64,000 nucleotides of DNA from NCBI GenBank assembly GCA_000697355.1, contig JNEN01001227.1:558001-622000 (forward strand), given 5' to 3'. The notes beneath the pieces were generated by a model. That model was not told the origin of the DNA. It saw only the letters and a list, made by a program, of their open reading frames with translations, and did no database searches. The position numbers were made by a program, and so were the translations under genes. Of the stretch, positions 37,294 through 51,679 are shown piece by piece. How positions within the stretch are numbered: the stretch's first letter is position 1; every line of letters starts with the position of its first letter. Source of the DNA: Syncephalastrum monosporum B8922 (Eukaryota; Mucoromycota; Mucoromycetes; Mucorales; Syncephalastraceae).

Positions 37294-39750
37294 TTAACTG
37301 CTGGAGCTGCTTTCACGCGCAGCTTCAATCAGGGGCGCGAGGGAACAGAGGGGATCGGCCTTGGCGAGGAACTCGTGCTCGAGCATGTCCGCCGCGGACG
37401 GACGCTGCTCAGGGTCGACCTCCAGGCAGCGCGACAAAAAGTGGCGGAACAAATCCGTCAACGCTTCTGGGTTTTGGAGTTGGGGCGTACCATTCGTCGC
37501 AATTAGATACAGCGCGCGCAACGGGTTCTCGTTCAGGTACGGCGGCTCACCCTCCACCATCTCAATTGCCATGATACCTAGTGACCAGATGTCCACTTGC
37601 GGGCCATATTCTTTCCGTGTCACGACTTCCGGCGCCATCTACAGAAAGACCGAACCAAGTCAGTACCTCCTTTTTTTATGTTCTCATGTTTAAAAAAGTT
37701 ACCCAATAAGGTGTGCCCACCATGGTCGTGCGCTTGGATTGATCATCATTAAGTTGGGCGCAAAAGCCAAAATCAGCTAACAAAAACGTACGAAAAAAGA
37801 GAAAAGAAAGTGAATCATAGTAAACAGCAGTAGAATATGCACGACTTACTTAATTTGATGTCACCATTCATGCTAAGCAGGACATTGTCACTTTTGATAT
37901 CACGGTGAATAACGCCGTTGGAGTGAAGATGGTGCAGGCCAGAGAGGACTTCGCGACAGATGGCGGCAATCTGGCCTTCGGTCATAATATTGCAGGTCAC
38001 GACGTCTGTCAGACTGCCACCTTCCATATACTCCATCACGACCCACAAATCTCCTTTCCAGAGATAGGAGTCAATGAAATTGACAATGTTGTTGTGCTGC
38101 GACCGTTTCATAACGACGATCTCGTTGATGATCAACTCTTTCTTGGGCTGCTGCTCGAGATTCATCTGCTTGATGGCCACTGGCTGCTCTTTTTTGCCCA
38201 TCTGATGTGCAGTGTACACACCACCCGAGGCACTATTCGTTGAGGATTTAGAACAAAAAAAAAAAAAAAACAGGCACAGAGGCAGTATGAAAGAAGTGGT
38301 AGAGACTTTACCCCTGGCCGATTTTCACCATGTCAACATATATTTTCGTGGGGTCCGCGGATATGCAGATCTCCTTGAGCCGTTTGATGAGCTCGGTATC
38401 CTTGATGCCTTTACGATCCTTGGTGCGCTTGACCACGGCTGGCTTGGGGGCTACGTCGGTCTTGGTTTCTTCTTGTGCGATGGCACTGTCTTGCGAGGCC
38501 GCATCGGCTTCTTCGACCGATTGCTGCTCCTCGGACGCTGTTTCGCGATCAAGCTGTGCTGGTGCTGACGCTGGTGCTGATGGCTGCACGTGTTGCTTTT
38601 GCTTTTGTTGCTGTTTGATCTCGTCATGCGCCTCGTCTTCCTCTTCCACGGTTGTCTAAAGAAAAGACTAAGTGAATGATAGCCTACGGGAGAGCGATCA
38701 ACGTACAGTATCTTCTGTGGGTGCGATAGAAGCAGCAGCAGGTGAGGATGGCTGGACGCTCGTGGAGGAGGAGTTTAACCGTGACAGGCGCTTCCAGGTC
38801 TTGCTGATGGTGCCCATCTCCTTCTTTTTACCTGTCTTGGTGTTCTGCAACGTGGACTGACCACTGCTTGGTATTTTATGCCAGACAGCGTCGTCGTCTC
38901 GTGCATGTGTTTCTTGATAAAACTCGATGGCATCAATCACGGCCTGGGACAAATAAATGTTAGGAACAAGGTTTTTTTTAGCCAAATGATCCTGATTTCC
39001 TTACCTGCGGGTTCTGCTCTTGTTCTTTTCGTGTAATGCCGCTGTGCTTCAGAAGGACCTGCCACTCACCGGGTAAGCCGGTAAACTCACCCGTACCAGC
39101 ATCAAACCCCACGTGCGTGACATGCCGAGTATTGTAGGGTGACGAAATGTCAATTGAGGGGGCAGGCGCACTTTCGTTGTTTTTCAGTAGATCTAGTCCG
39201 TGGCATGAGATTGGGACACCATGCAGTATATATGCTTGCGTGTGCTTACCGTTGAGACCCTCGACCACCTTGTCAATGACGCCTTTCAAGGTCGAGCGAT
39301 CGCGAGGCTTGCCGAGGGCATCGGAGCCAAACTTGTTCCTGAGGGATTCGATGCTCTGATGACTTTTTAACGGAGGCATAGGCTGGTGTTGGTTATGGAA
39401 GTGGTCCGAAGGCGTGAGGGCACCGGTGTTGTACAACTTTGTGACATGGGCTTTCTGGCCTAGGGAAAGGCTGCGTGAGAGCGAAGGCGTGGACTTGTGT
39501 GACTTGATAGCATGCTGACGCGGTGACGAAGCCGAAGTAGACGTAGAAGAGGAAGAAGAGAAGGCGTTCACGAGCGACCGTCGTGAAGCCGAGTTGCGCA
39601 GGATTTGCGACGTCCGCTTATTGCCTGTCACCGGTAAAATTCGCGCGCCATTGCTTTGATAAGGAAACGCAGCGATGCCCAGTTTTCGCGGTTACCTTCT
39701 CGTTGGTTACTGTCGATGTAACTGTTACGTGAAGCAGCTGATGCTTGCAT
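37294..39750 (-). CDS. p21-activated kinase (PAK; Ste20/Cla4 type) with CRIB domain
   Basis: Effector of Cdc42/Rac GTPases controlling polarity and MAPK pathways. Exons: 39696-39750, 39250-39624, 39005-39192, 38707-38943, 38312-38655, 37850-38232, 37703-37776, 37294-37638; 666 aa. Seen: a Ser-rich N-terminus, [20 protein letters not shown] with the flanking autoinhibitory [16 protein letters not shown], a Pro/Ser and Gln/Glu-rich linker, glycine loop [38 protein letters not shown], activation loop [15 protein letters not shown] and [11 protein letters not shown]. There is no PH domain before the CRIB, so it is closer to Ste20/Pak1 than to Cla4. The start Met at 39750 follows from an intron (39625-39695) that links the first short exon. 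Confidence 0.95.
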
Positions 39751-40580
39751 GGGATACGAATGATAATAGTGGACAAAGGAAGAAGATGTAGGGAAGAAAA
39801 GAAGAAAATGAGAGAGAGCAAGGCAGCAGAAGAAAAAAGAAAAGGAAAAGGTGTTCTGTGAAAAAAAAAAAAAAAAAAAAGGAGACTGCAATGAAGGTGA
39901 ATCCAGGGGAGTTGCATGCTTTTGATGTATAAAACCTTCTTCACTTGGTTTCTCTGGGGAAGCAAATCCGATCTATTTTTTCTTTTGCCTGCAGTCTAAA
40001 GACATGAGATGCATCAAGGCCTCACTTTTGCAGTTTGCCTAAGCGCTTTGTTGATACTGTATGCTATCTAGACTAAATCCTAGCACAATGTAGCAAGATA
40101 TGCGATATAGTCATGATGTGAAACTAAGACAGACACGAGCGATGGGTGTTCATTAGACAAAGGCCGATAGACACTAGACACAGCATATGTCATAAAAAAG
40201 AAGATCAGGATAGATATATTGACTCTTGTTTTCGAGAATAGGATACACCTCGATTTGGCAGAATAGGGCAGCCCTGTCCAGTCATGTCGAATATAATATT
40301 CCTTAACCCCCTTTGTTGTCGGTCAACCGACGGGACACTATCGAGCCTATGCAAGCTTCTTTGACGTATCACGACAGCGCTCCTACTCTGTTAAGAAGGG
40401 AGATATTGGGTATTTTTCATATTGTCATAGAACTTACTGTTCTGTGGTATGATGATGCTGTGTTGTGTGCCAGCGCCCAGTTAAATGTCGATTTGTATAC
40501 ATTGTAGTCTGCCTGTATTTATTTACCCACGGGGATTTGTCGATTCAATTTTCTGCCTTCTGCTTTTACTTTCTTCTGTT
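39751..40580. promoter_or_regulatory. Divergent upstream region of PAK and universal stress protein genes
   Basis: 830 bp between divergent starts. A run of 20 A lies at about 39860-39879 on the PAK side. No gene or clear operator seen. Confidence 0.5.
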
Positions 40581-41199
40581 ATGCCGCGCTCAGTGCTTAT
40601 CGCGTTCGACCATTCAGAGCCGTCCCGGCGTGCATTTGACTGGGTTCTCTCGCATGAAGTACTCCTCCCTCAGGATGCCATAACGATCGCGACGGTGGTG
40701 AATGAAGATCTGCTGGCCGTCGAAGGTATGTACGGCTGGGAGACGGCTACGATGGGGACCGCGGAATGGATGGCAGACGACTACTACAAACGCGTCAGTG
40801 AACTCGAGCAGCTCGCCAATAATGCATTAAATAAGCTCGTCTTGACCCTTGAGACGAAGAACGTATGTTCGTCAGACGTTGATTCACTTTTTTTCTCTGA
40901 ATGAACGCCCATTTTCTGTTCCAGATTAAAGCCCGACCGAAGTTACTCAAAGGCGACGCAGCTGAGGCCCTCGTGCATTATGCTGAACAAGAAAAGTTCG
41001 ATATGGTCATTGTCGGCTGTCGTGGTCTCGGTTTCCTCAAAAGGTAAAGAAACGAGCTCCTTTTCACGCTACTAGTCATCTAAAAAAAATGGCTTCCTCT
41101 CACAGAAAATTTATGGGCTCTGTTTCTGAGCATCTGATGCATAATCTTAACTGTCCTGTTCTGGTCGTCAAGGAGAGAAACGATACAAAGCAGGATTAA
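40581..41199 (+). CDS. Universal stress protein (UspA) family
   Basis: Predicted 164-aa soluble Rossmann-like protein. Exons: 40581-40862, 40925-41043, 41106-41199. Seen: the first strand and loop VLIAFDHSEPSRRAFDWVL, the central PKLLKGDAAEALVHYAE, and the ATP-loop region VIVGCRGLGFLKRKFMGSVSEHLMHNLNCPVLVVK. This matches the G-x2-G-x9-G-S pattern, here GLGFLKRKFMGS, so nucleotide binding is likely. The family responds to starvation and oxidative stress; the exact role in fungi is open. It converges on YAK1 160 bp downstream. Confidence 0.92.
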
Positions 41200-41361
41200 A
41201 AACAAGATTAAATTGTTTTACAATATTGATCTACTACTACTGACACCTTACTATACGGCACCTTACAATGCATTCTTGCGTGTAAGGTTGCATATATATA
41301 CATATATACATATACATATTAATCACGTTCAGAGTGGAAAAGAAATTTTGGAGGAAACATG

Positions 41362-43601
<2,240 letters not shown>

Positions 43602-43936
43602 TGCAAAAAGTAGTATGGCTGGTTGAAGTCGATTGGCATTGCCTTCTTTTTAGGGAAACGAAGAGATAATGAAAATATCAAAGAAAAAGAAGTGTCCGGA
43701 TAACACTAACAAAACCCCCGCGTTGTGTGAACCTCGAGAATCCACACACCCATGTTTCAGATTCACCTTTTCTCTCTCTCTCTCTCTCTCTTTTTTTTTT
43801 CTTTTCTTTATATATCCTTTTCTGTTTGCCCTTACCACTGCCGCACTCCTACATAATCCATTCTGAGTAGAGACGTGCTTGTGTGTCTCTATGTGTCGAA
43901 TATGCGTTGTGTAGTATATATTTTGATTTGGATGGG

Positions 43937-44829
43937 TTAAAAAACATAATACCGGAGAAGCAACACAACCAGGATGACGGAAACAATGACGGCAGGAGGG
44001 CCGTATTTCCTATAGAGAGCCTGCAGATTGAGGTGGCGTGCCTTGTCCTTGAACATCTTTGCGCTGTCCTTGAGTTCACCCGAGATATGGCTCATTTCTG
44101 TCGAAACCCTCTTAGCACCATCACGTTCCGTATGTGTATAACCTACTGTCCAGACTGTCGCCTCGCCACAAGAGATCCTCCATGTTCTTTGTCATGATCC
44201 GTGTCACGTCCTGCAAATCCTCATTGAGCTTGGTCAGGTTGTGTTGCGTTCGTGTGTCTTGGTATATTCTCTTTGTCTTTTGCATGAACGTATCTACCAT
44301 AAATATAATAAAAAAATAGAAGGAAGAAGAACAAAGACGAGGTGAGTGAGAACATGGAGAGATGACCGGATGATAAGTCCACTGTTACCGAATTTGACGA
44401 ATGCATAGGGACGCAGACCGGGTTTATCGACTTCGCTGCCGTAGCTCATGTTGAATTCCTTGCCGAGCTCTTCGAGATAGGAGAAGGCGAGTTTGCGTGG
44501 GTATGACTTGTCGCAGATGCAGAGGTAGCAGACACTGCCCTCGATGATGTAACTGGTGGCCGTGTCAGCTATACCCGCTTTCTTCTAGACTCTCACTTAC
44601 TGAAAAACGTAGGGACCCGATTCAATAGAGCATCTCGGCTCCGAGTTCATGTTGAGCTGACGAAAGATGGTTTTGGCTTGGCCCTTGTATTCCGCAAGCT
44701 CATTCTCGACCTGCGACCCCAATGAGCAAGAGGATGAGAGCGTATCTTTTACTTTACCTGCTCATCGTCCATACTGGCAGCGAGGGGGAGCCCATCCGCG
44801 ACTCTGGCAATAATCGTCGTTTTGACCAT
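43937..44829 (-). CDS. SEC22: SEC22 R-SNARE (ER-Golgi traffic)
   Basis: Vesicle SNARE for ER-Golgi transport in both directions. Exons: 44758-44829, 44601-44710, 44389-44552, 44147-44293, 43937-44097; 217 aa, the usual length. Seen: longin domain MVKTTIIARVADGLPLAAS, EYKGQAKTIFRQLN, EPRCSIESGPYVFHYII, CYLCICDKSYPRKLAFSYLE, YGSEVDKPGLRPYAFVKF. The SNARE motif follows (KRIYQDTRTQHNLTKLNEDL..RIMTKNMEDLLWRGDSLDKM), containing the zero-layer Arg, and a C-terminal anchor PPAVIVSVILVVLLLRYYVF. The introns are 47-95 nt. The start has context GACCATGG. Confidence 0.96.
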
Positions 44830-46676
44830 GGTCCTTTTGGGAAAGAGAAAGAAAAAGCGACACACGAACACGTATCACTTTCTGATTTCACAGTGCGCGC
44901 GTGTTGTGCGTGTGTGGGATAGCTGACAAAATAAAACTAAAAAAAAAAATAAAAAGTATAAAAATGAAAAATAGGAATCAAGACCAACTCTATCATCAAA
45001 CAACAAGGACAACTTGCTACAACGCGATTCATGGTGGATAGAAGCATGAACCACAACTAGGCTTCCCAACACGGTCTTCAGACTGCCGTTCACCTAGGAC
45101 GATTGAAACACTTTCCTAATTAGGTAGCCTTTTGTTATACTTGATCCTAAACTCGCTCCACTGGGACACTCACGGCGTTGAGATCGTACTTTGTGTATCG
45201 ATATGTGGCCACTACAAAAAGAGCTAAGCAGTCAGGCACGCGATGATGGAGACAGCCACCAGCAAAACCACAACATCTGGCTTCTTTCGACTCTATGGTG
45301 TGACGGGGCGGGCCGGCGTACCACATGTCAGCCATGGTGGTCAGAAGGCCAGCATTCCCGAGCGCGATAAGTGGGGTATGGTTAGGGCCAGAGTAATCAG
45401 CCTGTCTCCATTTCTCGCCCGACAGCTCGCACCACAGTATCAAGCGATCTTTGCTTGGTAGATATGGTGCTGAATACTGAAGAGTGTATAGTTAAACGTT
45501 TATTTGCGAGAGCATAACAATGCTCCTGGATATTTGAAGTGCTGCCGAGCATACCACAAAGGTTGAAAAAATCTTTCAAGCTGAATTGCTGCAGACATTT
45601 ATTATTAGTAAACTGGTCACCTACATCGAAAGGGATGTTTTCCTCGATCCTTAGCGAATCAACCACCAGCGCATATATGCTGTATTTACGCCATCTCAGC
45701 CCGATATTTGGCGCTCTCTTTCTAAATTACAGGTTAGCATATTACTTCGCATACATCCCTGAAAAAGCTTGTGCCTCGAAGGAGAATCTCTCGGCTCTGG
45801 TATTAGCCTACTTGTTCCTTACACCCTTGCGTTTATAACAAAAGGATCTTTCCCTCGGTATCACATCAAACCATTTGTAGATGATATACTTTATCTTTAA
45901 CGCTGGCATTGCCGATTCCTATCTACCGCATATAGACCTGTCATTTCTGACAACAATGTCACTCTTGTTTACTATAAAGGAATACCATCAATACCAGTGA
46001 GCCGCCAAGTCCGTCATGCTTAAGAGTTCCCTAAAAGCGCCCACGCTCTGTCTATGAAAATATCGCCAAAGATATCAGCACAATATCTGACACAGATAAC
46101 AGAAGATGGGCGAATAGCCAGCACATCAGGCACTGTGTAGAGCGGGAAAGCTGTTGACCTGTGCCTTGACCTCAGCGTATGGAAAAATGTGTCCAAATTC
46201 ATGGGTAGATGATTACCTACTTTCGTCTGCTTCGATAACTTTGAAGTATCCTTCAGCTTATGATAGACTTCTGCCCATCTCATTTCACATCAGACCCTTT
46301 ACTGTAGATATGTCGGCAACAGTCATATGGAAACGCGCACGCCAAGCTATTGTTTTCTATTATATATACATTAGAGACATGTCCACTGTTTACAATCAGC
46401 AAGCACGTGGTGGTGAAAGGCAATTCCACCGGGAATTCTGCGGTAGGAAAGTATTTTAAGAGCATAAAAGGGATTTGCTTGAGATATTGAAATTGAACGT
46501 TGAAGAAAATAGTGGGAATTTGCACGCAGCGCGAGCCTGAGAGCATGGTGAGGTTTTCATTGGATGTTCCATCGTCTATCGGGGTTTAATAACCATGAGC
46601 ATGAGGTGGGGTCACCAACCACCCACTCGTATTTTTTCTTCTTTTTTGTTTTCCTATTGATCAAAAACTCGGGACG
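44830..46676. other. Intergenic stretch with decayed sequence
   Basis: 1.8 kb. Apart from the possible Fanzor relic at 45147-45480 I recognise nothing. Minus-strand open frames at 46020-46546 have no motif. The last 100 bp before 46677 are presumably the VanZ-like gene promoter. Confidence 0.5.
45147..45480 (-). pseudogene. Possible relic of a second Fanzor gene
   Basis: An open minus-strand stretch reads KWRQADYSGPNHTPLIALGNAG near its start. It aligns without gaps to residues before and at the RuvC-II position of the Fanzor at 4391-7927: K-W-x2-A-x2-S-x5-P-L-[VI]-A-L-G-N-A is shared, 12 of 23 positions identical. The expected VDEY, CxxC and RDVN motifs do not follow in frame, so if real it is a decayed fragment. 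It could be chance; only a short match supports it. Confidence 0.35.
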
Positions 46677-47208
46677 ATGCGATTACGAATCTTGGTAGCA
46701 ATCTTTTTTCTGCTGATTGTATTTGGTGTACTCGGATTTGCACCTGTGCATTTGCACGAGGCGGTGAATGACAAGGCACTCCACTTTGGTGCGTTCTTTG
46801 TGTTGGCCGTGTGCCTGTATTTCTTGTGGAATCTGTCCTACAAGCGCAATCTCGTGCTGGCCTCGGTAGTCTTGTTTAGTGTCGCTGTTCTCAGCGAGTT
46901 TGTCCAGGGTCTCTTGCCGGTCAGTGCCTGTCCCTCTTTCGTTGTGTGGTCCTAACCGCTCTATTTATACACACATCTAGTATCGTACCTTTGATGGGTA
47001 TGATATTGTGGCGAACGTGGTGGGTGGCACGCTGGGATTGCTGGTTGCATTTATGCTGGATTATCTCATTACGACACGACGCGACCATCGCCGGCGATGG
47101 GGCGGCAAGCGCGAGGCAGAATACCAGCGGGCGCTGATGGAGGAAACGGACCTCGACGACTTCCACGATGATCCTGACGATGAAGAACGCTTGTTGGTCC
47201 GCTCTTGA
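46677..47208 (+). CDS. VanZ-like membrane protein
   Basis: Predicted 156 aa. Exons 46677-46919 and 46981-47208 with intron GTCAGT..ATCTAG. Seen: helix 1 (LVAIFFLLIVFGVLGF), then NDKALHFGAFFVLAVCLYFL, a VanZ-family hallmark (D-K-x-x-H-x-x-x-F), a third helix LVLASVVLFSVAVLSEFVQGLLP, and FDGYDIVANVVGGTLGLLVA (D-x-x-A-N-x-x-G). The end is an acidic cytosolic tail. VanZ-like proteins (PF04892) are widespread in bacteria and fungi; the fungal role is not established, and teicoplanin resistance should not be assumed. It lies in tandem with the CASTOR-like gene. Confidence 0.88.
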
Positions 47209-47620
47209 TCGGTTCGATTGCTGTATACCCTCCCCTAATTTTTCGTTCTACATGTTATTATCTTATTCTTATTCATCATACATACACACACACACACACG
47301 CACATGGACACACATGCGTATCGTCACACTTGGTCCCATTGTCTCTTATAAACGCATTCTTTCATAGACCTTACAATAGAATATAATTTATCCACCACTG
47401 CAATACAGACGCATGGTACTAAATGGTACCTATACGACCCTTTTCTTTTCTTTTCTTTTCTTTTCTTCGCATGGGTGAGTCAAAATGGCGTGTGTGCATG
47501 TGTCACCAAGATCTTAGAGTGAGTGTAACACAAAAGCATTCGATCGCGCCGCCTAAAAAGAAAAAACAAGCTTTTCGGTATCTTATCTGTCTCGTTGGAC
47601 TGATATGTCTGTGTGCGCGC

Positions 47621-47658
<38 letters not shown>

Positions 47659-47737
47659 AAAAATAGGATTGTTGCACGGTGTTCTGCTCTTTTTTATTTT
47701 ATATTTCTTTCTTTCCTCGTCGTCCTCCCAACTCGCC
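47209..47737. promoter_or_regulatory. Upstream region of the CASTOR-like gene with long poly(A)
   Basis: About 530 bp. Contains (CA)n at about 47283-47300, (TTTTC)n at about 47441-47465, and an uninterrupted run of 34 A at 47623-47656, 80 bp before the start codon. No gene seen. Confidence 0.55.
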
Positions 47738-49130
47738 ATGATCACTTTACTTCCCGCACGATTGAAACTTCTACATTTTCCAAGGTCTCATTTAGCGCAT
47801 GTCACGCACGCCATTGTCAAAACGTGTATATTCGAGGACAGCCGAGCGTAAGTTTCTGCAACACCAGCCCGTGGTGGGTGACAAAACGAAGCTGACTTCC
47901 AATGCTTTCTGTACAGACCCGACTACTTTTTCTCGTTTACAGAAAATGCGTATGAAGTCTCTATTGTCGCGAGCGAGTCCGCCATCGACCATGACTTCTT
48001 ACCGTTCCTGACCGGCACTGAGGATACCGGCACCTCATCCGATGTCTATCGCGTCTTGCAAGTCGATGATGAGGGCGGCCAAGGTACATTTACATGAGAA
48101 TGGGCTGGTCGTTCCTATCTAATACCACTGTGCGACTCTCTGCATTAGACGCCAGCGGCAAGCGTATCAGTGATCTATCCGAACCGCTTGCACAGAGCAA
48201 GTTTTCCATCTTTTACATGTCCACATATCAAACCGATTTTGTCCTGGTATGCATCAGATAGTGCTATGTACCGTTGGATGGGATGCTGACATAGTCCTAC
48301 GACTAGATCAAGGAACGCCGGTTGCGGCAGGCAGTTCAGACTCTGCTAGAGCACGGATTCCAAATTGACGAAGACAGCCTTTCGCTGGTCGATAGCCTTC
48401 CTTTCCCTACTGTCTCTCACACCTCATCTGCCGCGAGTAGCACCGTCCACCCCAATGTCTCCAGTGAGTCACTCGCCTCCACCGATACTGCCTCTACCCA
48501 ACCCGAACACGTCCAGCCAGAAGAAGAGCAGTATGACAGAGTTGATATCGAGAGCAGCGTGCTGCCCAATGAGCTGAGATGCGCGGGCCTGAACCCCCAT
48601 TGCCGGTCGTCCTGGGCGATGACGGTCCTCAAAATCTTGTCCTACCCAGAACTGATTCAGCGAGATGCAGCGTACGTCATACTCATTTCTTTCATTTTTA
48701 CCATATCGTATTGACATGTCCGTTCCTGGTCGTGCTCTTCATCATATCATATCCTATGAATAATCTATCTAGGACTCACCGATTCTTTTCTTACACCGCC
48801 ACGAACGAAGGCATCTCGCTCATCGCCGACGAGGCCATGCTTGAACTCTTTGAGGAGCAGGCCCTCTTCCAAGACGAGGAGTCGGTGCCGCTGCGCGTCA
48901 TCCAGGTCAGTCTCGCGGGTTCGAATCTTGATCGCTGCGGTATTGTGCGCTCCATCTCGCAGCCGCTGGCGGCCGAGGCCCACATCAACTTGCTGTACCT
49001 GAGTACCTTCAAGACTGCGAACATTCTCGTCTCGGCAGATGACATCGAACGCGCCGAAGAAATTTTGACTCCCGATCTCGAAAAAATGCGTGACATGCTC
49101 AGCCAAGTCGTGCTCGAACCTTTGCAGTAA
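47738..49130 (+). CDS. CASTOR-like cytosolic arginine sensor (tandem ACT domains)
   Basis: In animals CASTOR1 binds arginine and releases GATOR2 to activate TORC1. Exons: 47738-47847, 47917-48083, 48149-48246, 48307-48671, 48773-49130; 365 aa, near the animal length. Seen: FFSFTENAYEVSIV (first ACT strand), KFSIFYMSTYQTDFVLIKE, a disordered linker (TVSHTSSAAS..PEEEQYD), RFFSYTATNEGISLIADE, and LDRCGIVRSISQPLAAEAHINLLYLSTFKTANILV. From known CASTOR1 structure, Ser111 and Asp304 contact arginine. The Ser in FSIFYMSTYQ and the Asp in LDRCGIV align with them, so ligand binding is plausible. Baker's yeast lacks a clear orthologue. Function here is inferred. Confidence 0.85.
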
Positions 49131-49377
49131 ATCTTGGCCAAAGATATGTATACCAAACTGTATTCAGCAGAAGGAAGAAAGAAAAAAGAAAGAAAACAAA
49201 CGGGAAATGTGTACATATGAATCGCTGTCAGAAAACGATATAGATACAGAAATATACTAGCAGATTAATATATACGAAAAGGAAAAAAGAGACGTGAATA
49301 GGAGGGATGAGACGGACGAGGGAAGGTGCAACTAAGTGGTAGTAAATAATAGAAGGAGAAATAAATGAGATGGACGC

Positions 49378-51496
49378 TTAGGTTTGTTTACGGCCAGAGG
49401 GAGACTGCCACAGCCAGTCGGTGACCATGCGCTCACGGCCAGGCTCCGCGGTCCCGGCAGCTGGCAGCGGGGGCGGCGCGCGGGCCTGACCGGTGGTGTC
49501 ATCATGATAATCATCGGCAATATCACCGTATGCACTCCGGGTATCGTACTGGGACACCGTCGGCACTTGCGAAGCCAAGGGCGATGGTTCTCGCGTATGG
49601 TACGCAGACACATCGGACATGGGCGACGGGTACCGCGGTGCTTGCAATTGAGAGGAGGGGTAGCGCGTGTCGACCATCGAGAACAAGACCGACTGCGAAC
49701 TGTACGGGTCTTCGATCGAGATTTTGCGGCCTTGCACGGACCCACCCGGCGACGCAGCCGAGTGCGTCAAAGGCGCCGTCTCGGTAGAGACCGACGCCGG
49801 GTAATCGACGTGCATCGGTGCCATGCTGCGCATAAACACACCAGAGTTGTTTTCATTCATCGGACTGGTGGGTTCTTCGTGCTTTTCCGAGGAGGGTGGA
49901 TTGTTGCTATTATTGTGGGCGACAAAGTTGGTGACGCGTTGGCTGAGGCGTTGCGGGCTGGTGTGCGTGGTCATTTCGACGTCGTTCTTTGAGGGTTCGA
50001 AGGAATCATTTCCACCTGTCCGGGAAGAGAGTGCATTGTTCGCCGCATAATGGCGTCGCGGATGGAAAATAGAAATCTAGCCAGCAAAAATGAGTGCTGT
50101 TCAAAGTGGGAAATTCCTGCAGAAGGTCACTTACAAAGAGTAGCCATATAATGACGACGCACATGTTGGCATTGCAGATCAAAATATCGGTCGCCAGTTT
50201 GCTCTAAAGCATACGTAGTAAGACTTAGTATACGTGTTTCTCTTTTCCCTGCCAAAATTTACCGAGTTAATGGTCATGGCGGGCGTCAAACCATCAGCAC
50301 AGAGAATCACAAACGAGGCACCGTAGCTGAACAATCCAATCGTCAAGAAAAAATTCATCTCCTTAAAGTACGTAAGCCGATTGACAACGCCAACATGCGA
50401 GCTGTTTTGGCTGCGTTTAGCGCTGGCAATGATACGTTTGAAACGGAAGTTCGATCGGATACCGAGACAGGCTGTGATTAACACTGTGATATACTTGTTA
50501 GACCCGAATAAGTCGTGTTTAATTCGTTTGTACCTTCTCCGCCATAGGCAAACTGAGGCACGACTTCGCTGAGGAGCTCATCATTGCGAAAGCGCCATTG
50601 TAGGACAGGAAACATGGCCATGCTTCCCAGGGCCCTATTGTTAAGCGGTCGGAGAACAGTTGAGTCGTTACACAGTTAAATACAATCATCATAAGAAACA
50701 GGACTTACCAGACAATGTAAAATTTGAACTCAAACGAGCTCATGAAGCTCTTCTTTGCGACATTATTGGAGAGATAGTTCCAGAAACACTGCATCAAGAA
50801 AAAGACGCTGGTATGGAAACTAAATGTGATGCACTGCATGTAATCCATGGGCTGTGCGTTATGAAGATTTGAAGATTTGAATTTAGTGACACGGTCACAC
50901 ACATGCAAATTTGCATCGCATATTTCGTGAGACTTTTCTTTTTCTTTGAAACAGACCTGAACGGGTTTTTGGTTCTCGGGCGACCAGAATTGGAAGGGTT
51001 TGGTGATGATCGATCCGGTCGGCAGCATCATGTAACCCTCGTCGTATTTTACGTACGTTGCAAAAAAATCTACTCACCGAGATTAATTAATTGCACAAAC
51101 CATATGAATTAGAAACATAGCAAACTAGAAACACTCCATTACCCCATGCCGCTTGTGTAGTCATCATGATAAACATGATGTACGTGATGATAGTTCGTAG
51201 TTCACCACCAATCAACCTTCGTGGACTCATGCATCGAAACTTGTCATTTTGATAAATGCTGTAGACAAGATAGGACGTAATGTAGACGGTGATGACACAG
51301 CGCTCTAATGGAAAGAATGAGCCATTCTGTACTGTATCTGTTATGCATGCAAGTGGTAAGGTGTACCTAAATATGAAAAGTCACTGCGAGGAGAGGAAAT
51401 AGAAGTGGATCAGGGATGCGGCCATATGCGTTTCACGAATCTGTTTACCTCAAATGCGTCATGACAAGAGAAAGGACAGTGGATAGGGGTCCAGCA
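49378..51496 (-). CDS. Seven-helix membrane protein, GPCR-like, 5' end not resolved
   Basis: Confirmed exons: 51449-51496, 51367-51383 (17 nt), 51143-51304, 50957-51069, 50709-50851, 50534-50634, 50263-50471, 50135-50203, 49378-50076. They join in one frame of 520 codons. Seen: hydrophobic segments GPLSTVLSLVMTHL, CVITVYITSYLVYSIY, TIITYIMFIMMTTQAAW, QCITFSFHTSVFFLMQCFW, FYIVWALGSMAMFPVLQW, MNFFLTIGLFSYGASFVILC and LICNANMCVVIIWLLF. A cytosolic tail of about 230 residues, rich in Ser/Pro/Thr with RKISIEDPYSS, follows. Seven helices and a long phosphorylatable tail resemble fungal G-protein-coupled receptors, but no class signature is visible. Upstream coding pieces at about 51680-52090 probably form an N-terminal cytosolic domain; the start codon is unresolved. 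Confidence 0.7.
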
Positions 51497-51679
51497 CTAA
51501 AGGACAAAGGACGATAAGAAAGGAAAAAGAAATGGGGAAAAAAAAAGAGGCGCGAAAAAAGAGAGAGTGCGCTGACAAGAAAGAAGGGAAGGCGGGAACG
51601 AATGATTTAGAGTGGTTCGGTCTGCTGTGCGACCAAGAAGCTCCCCATCTGGCTTTTGATATATTCAGCGGATCCAATT

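Noticed and set aside
49384..49992. Plus-strand 202-codon open frame
   Set aside because: Antisense of the Ser/Pro tail of the seven-helix protein; Arg/Gly-rich shadow without motif.
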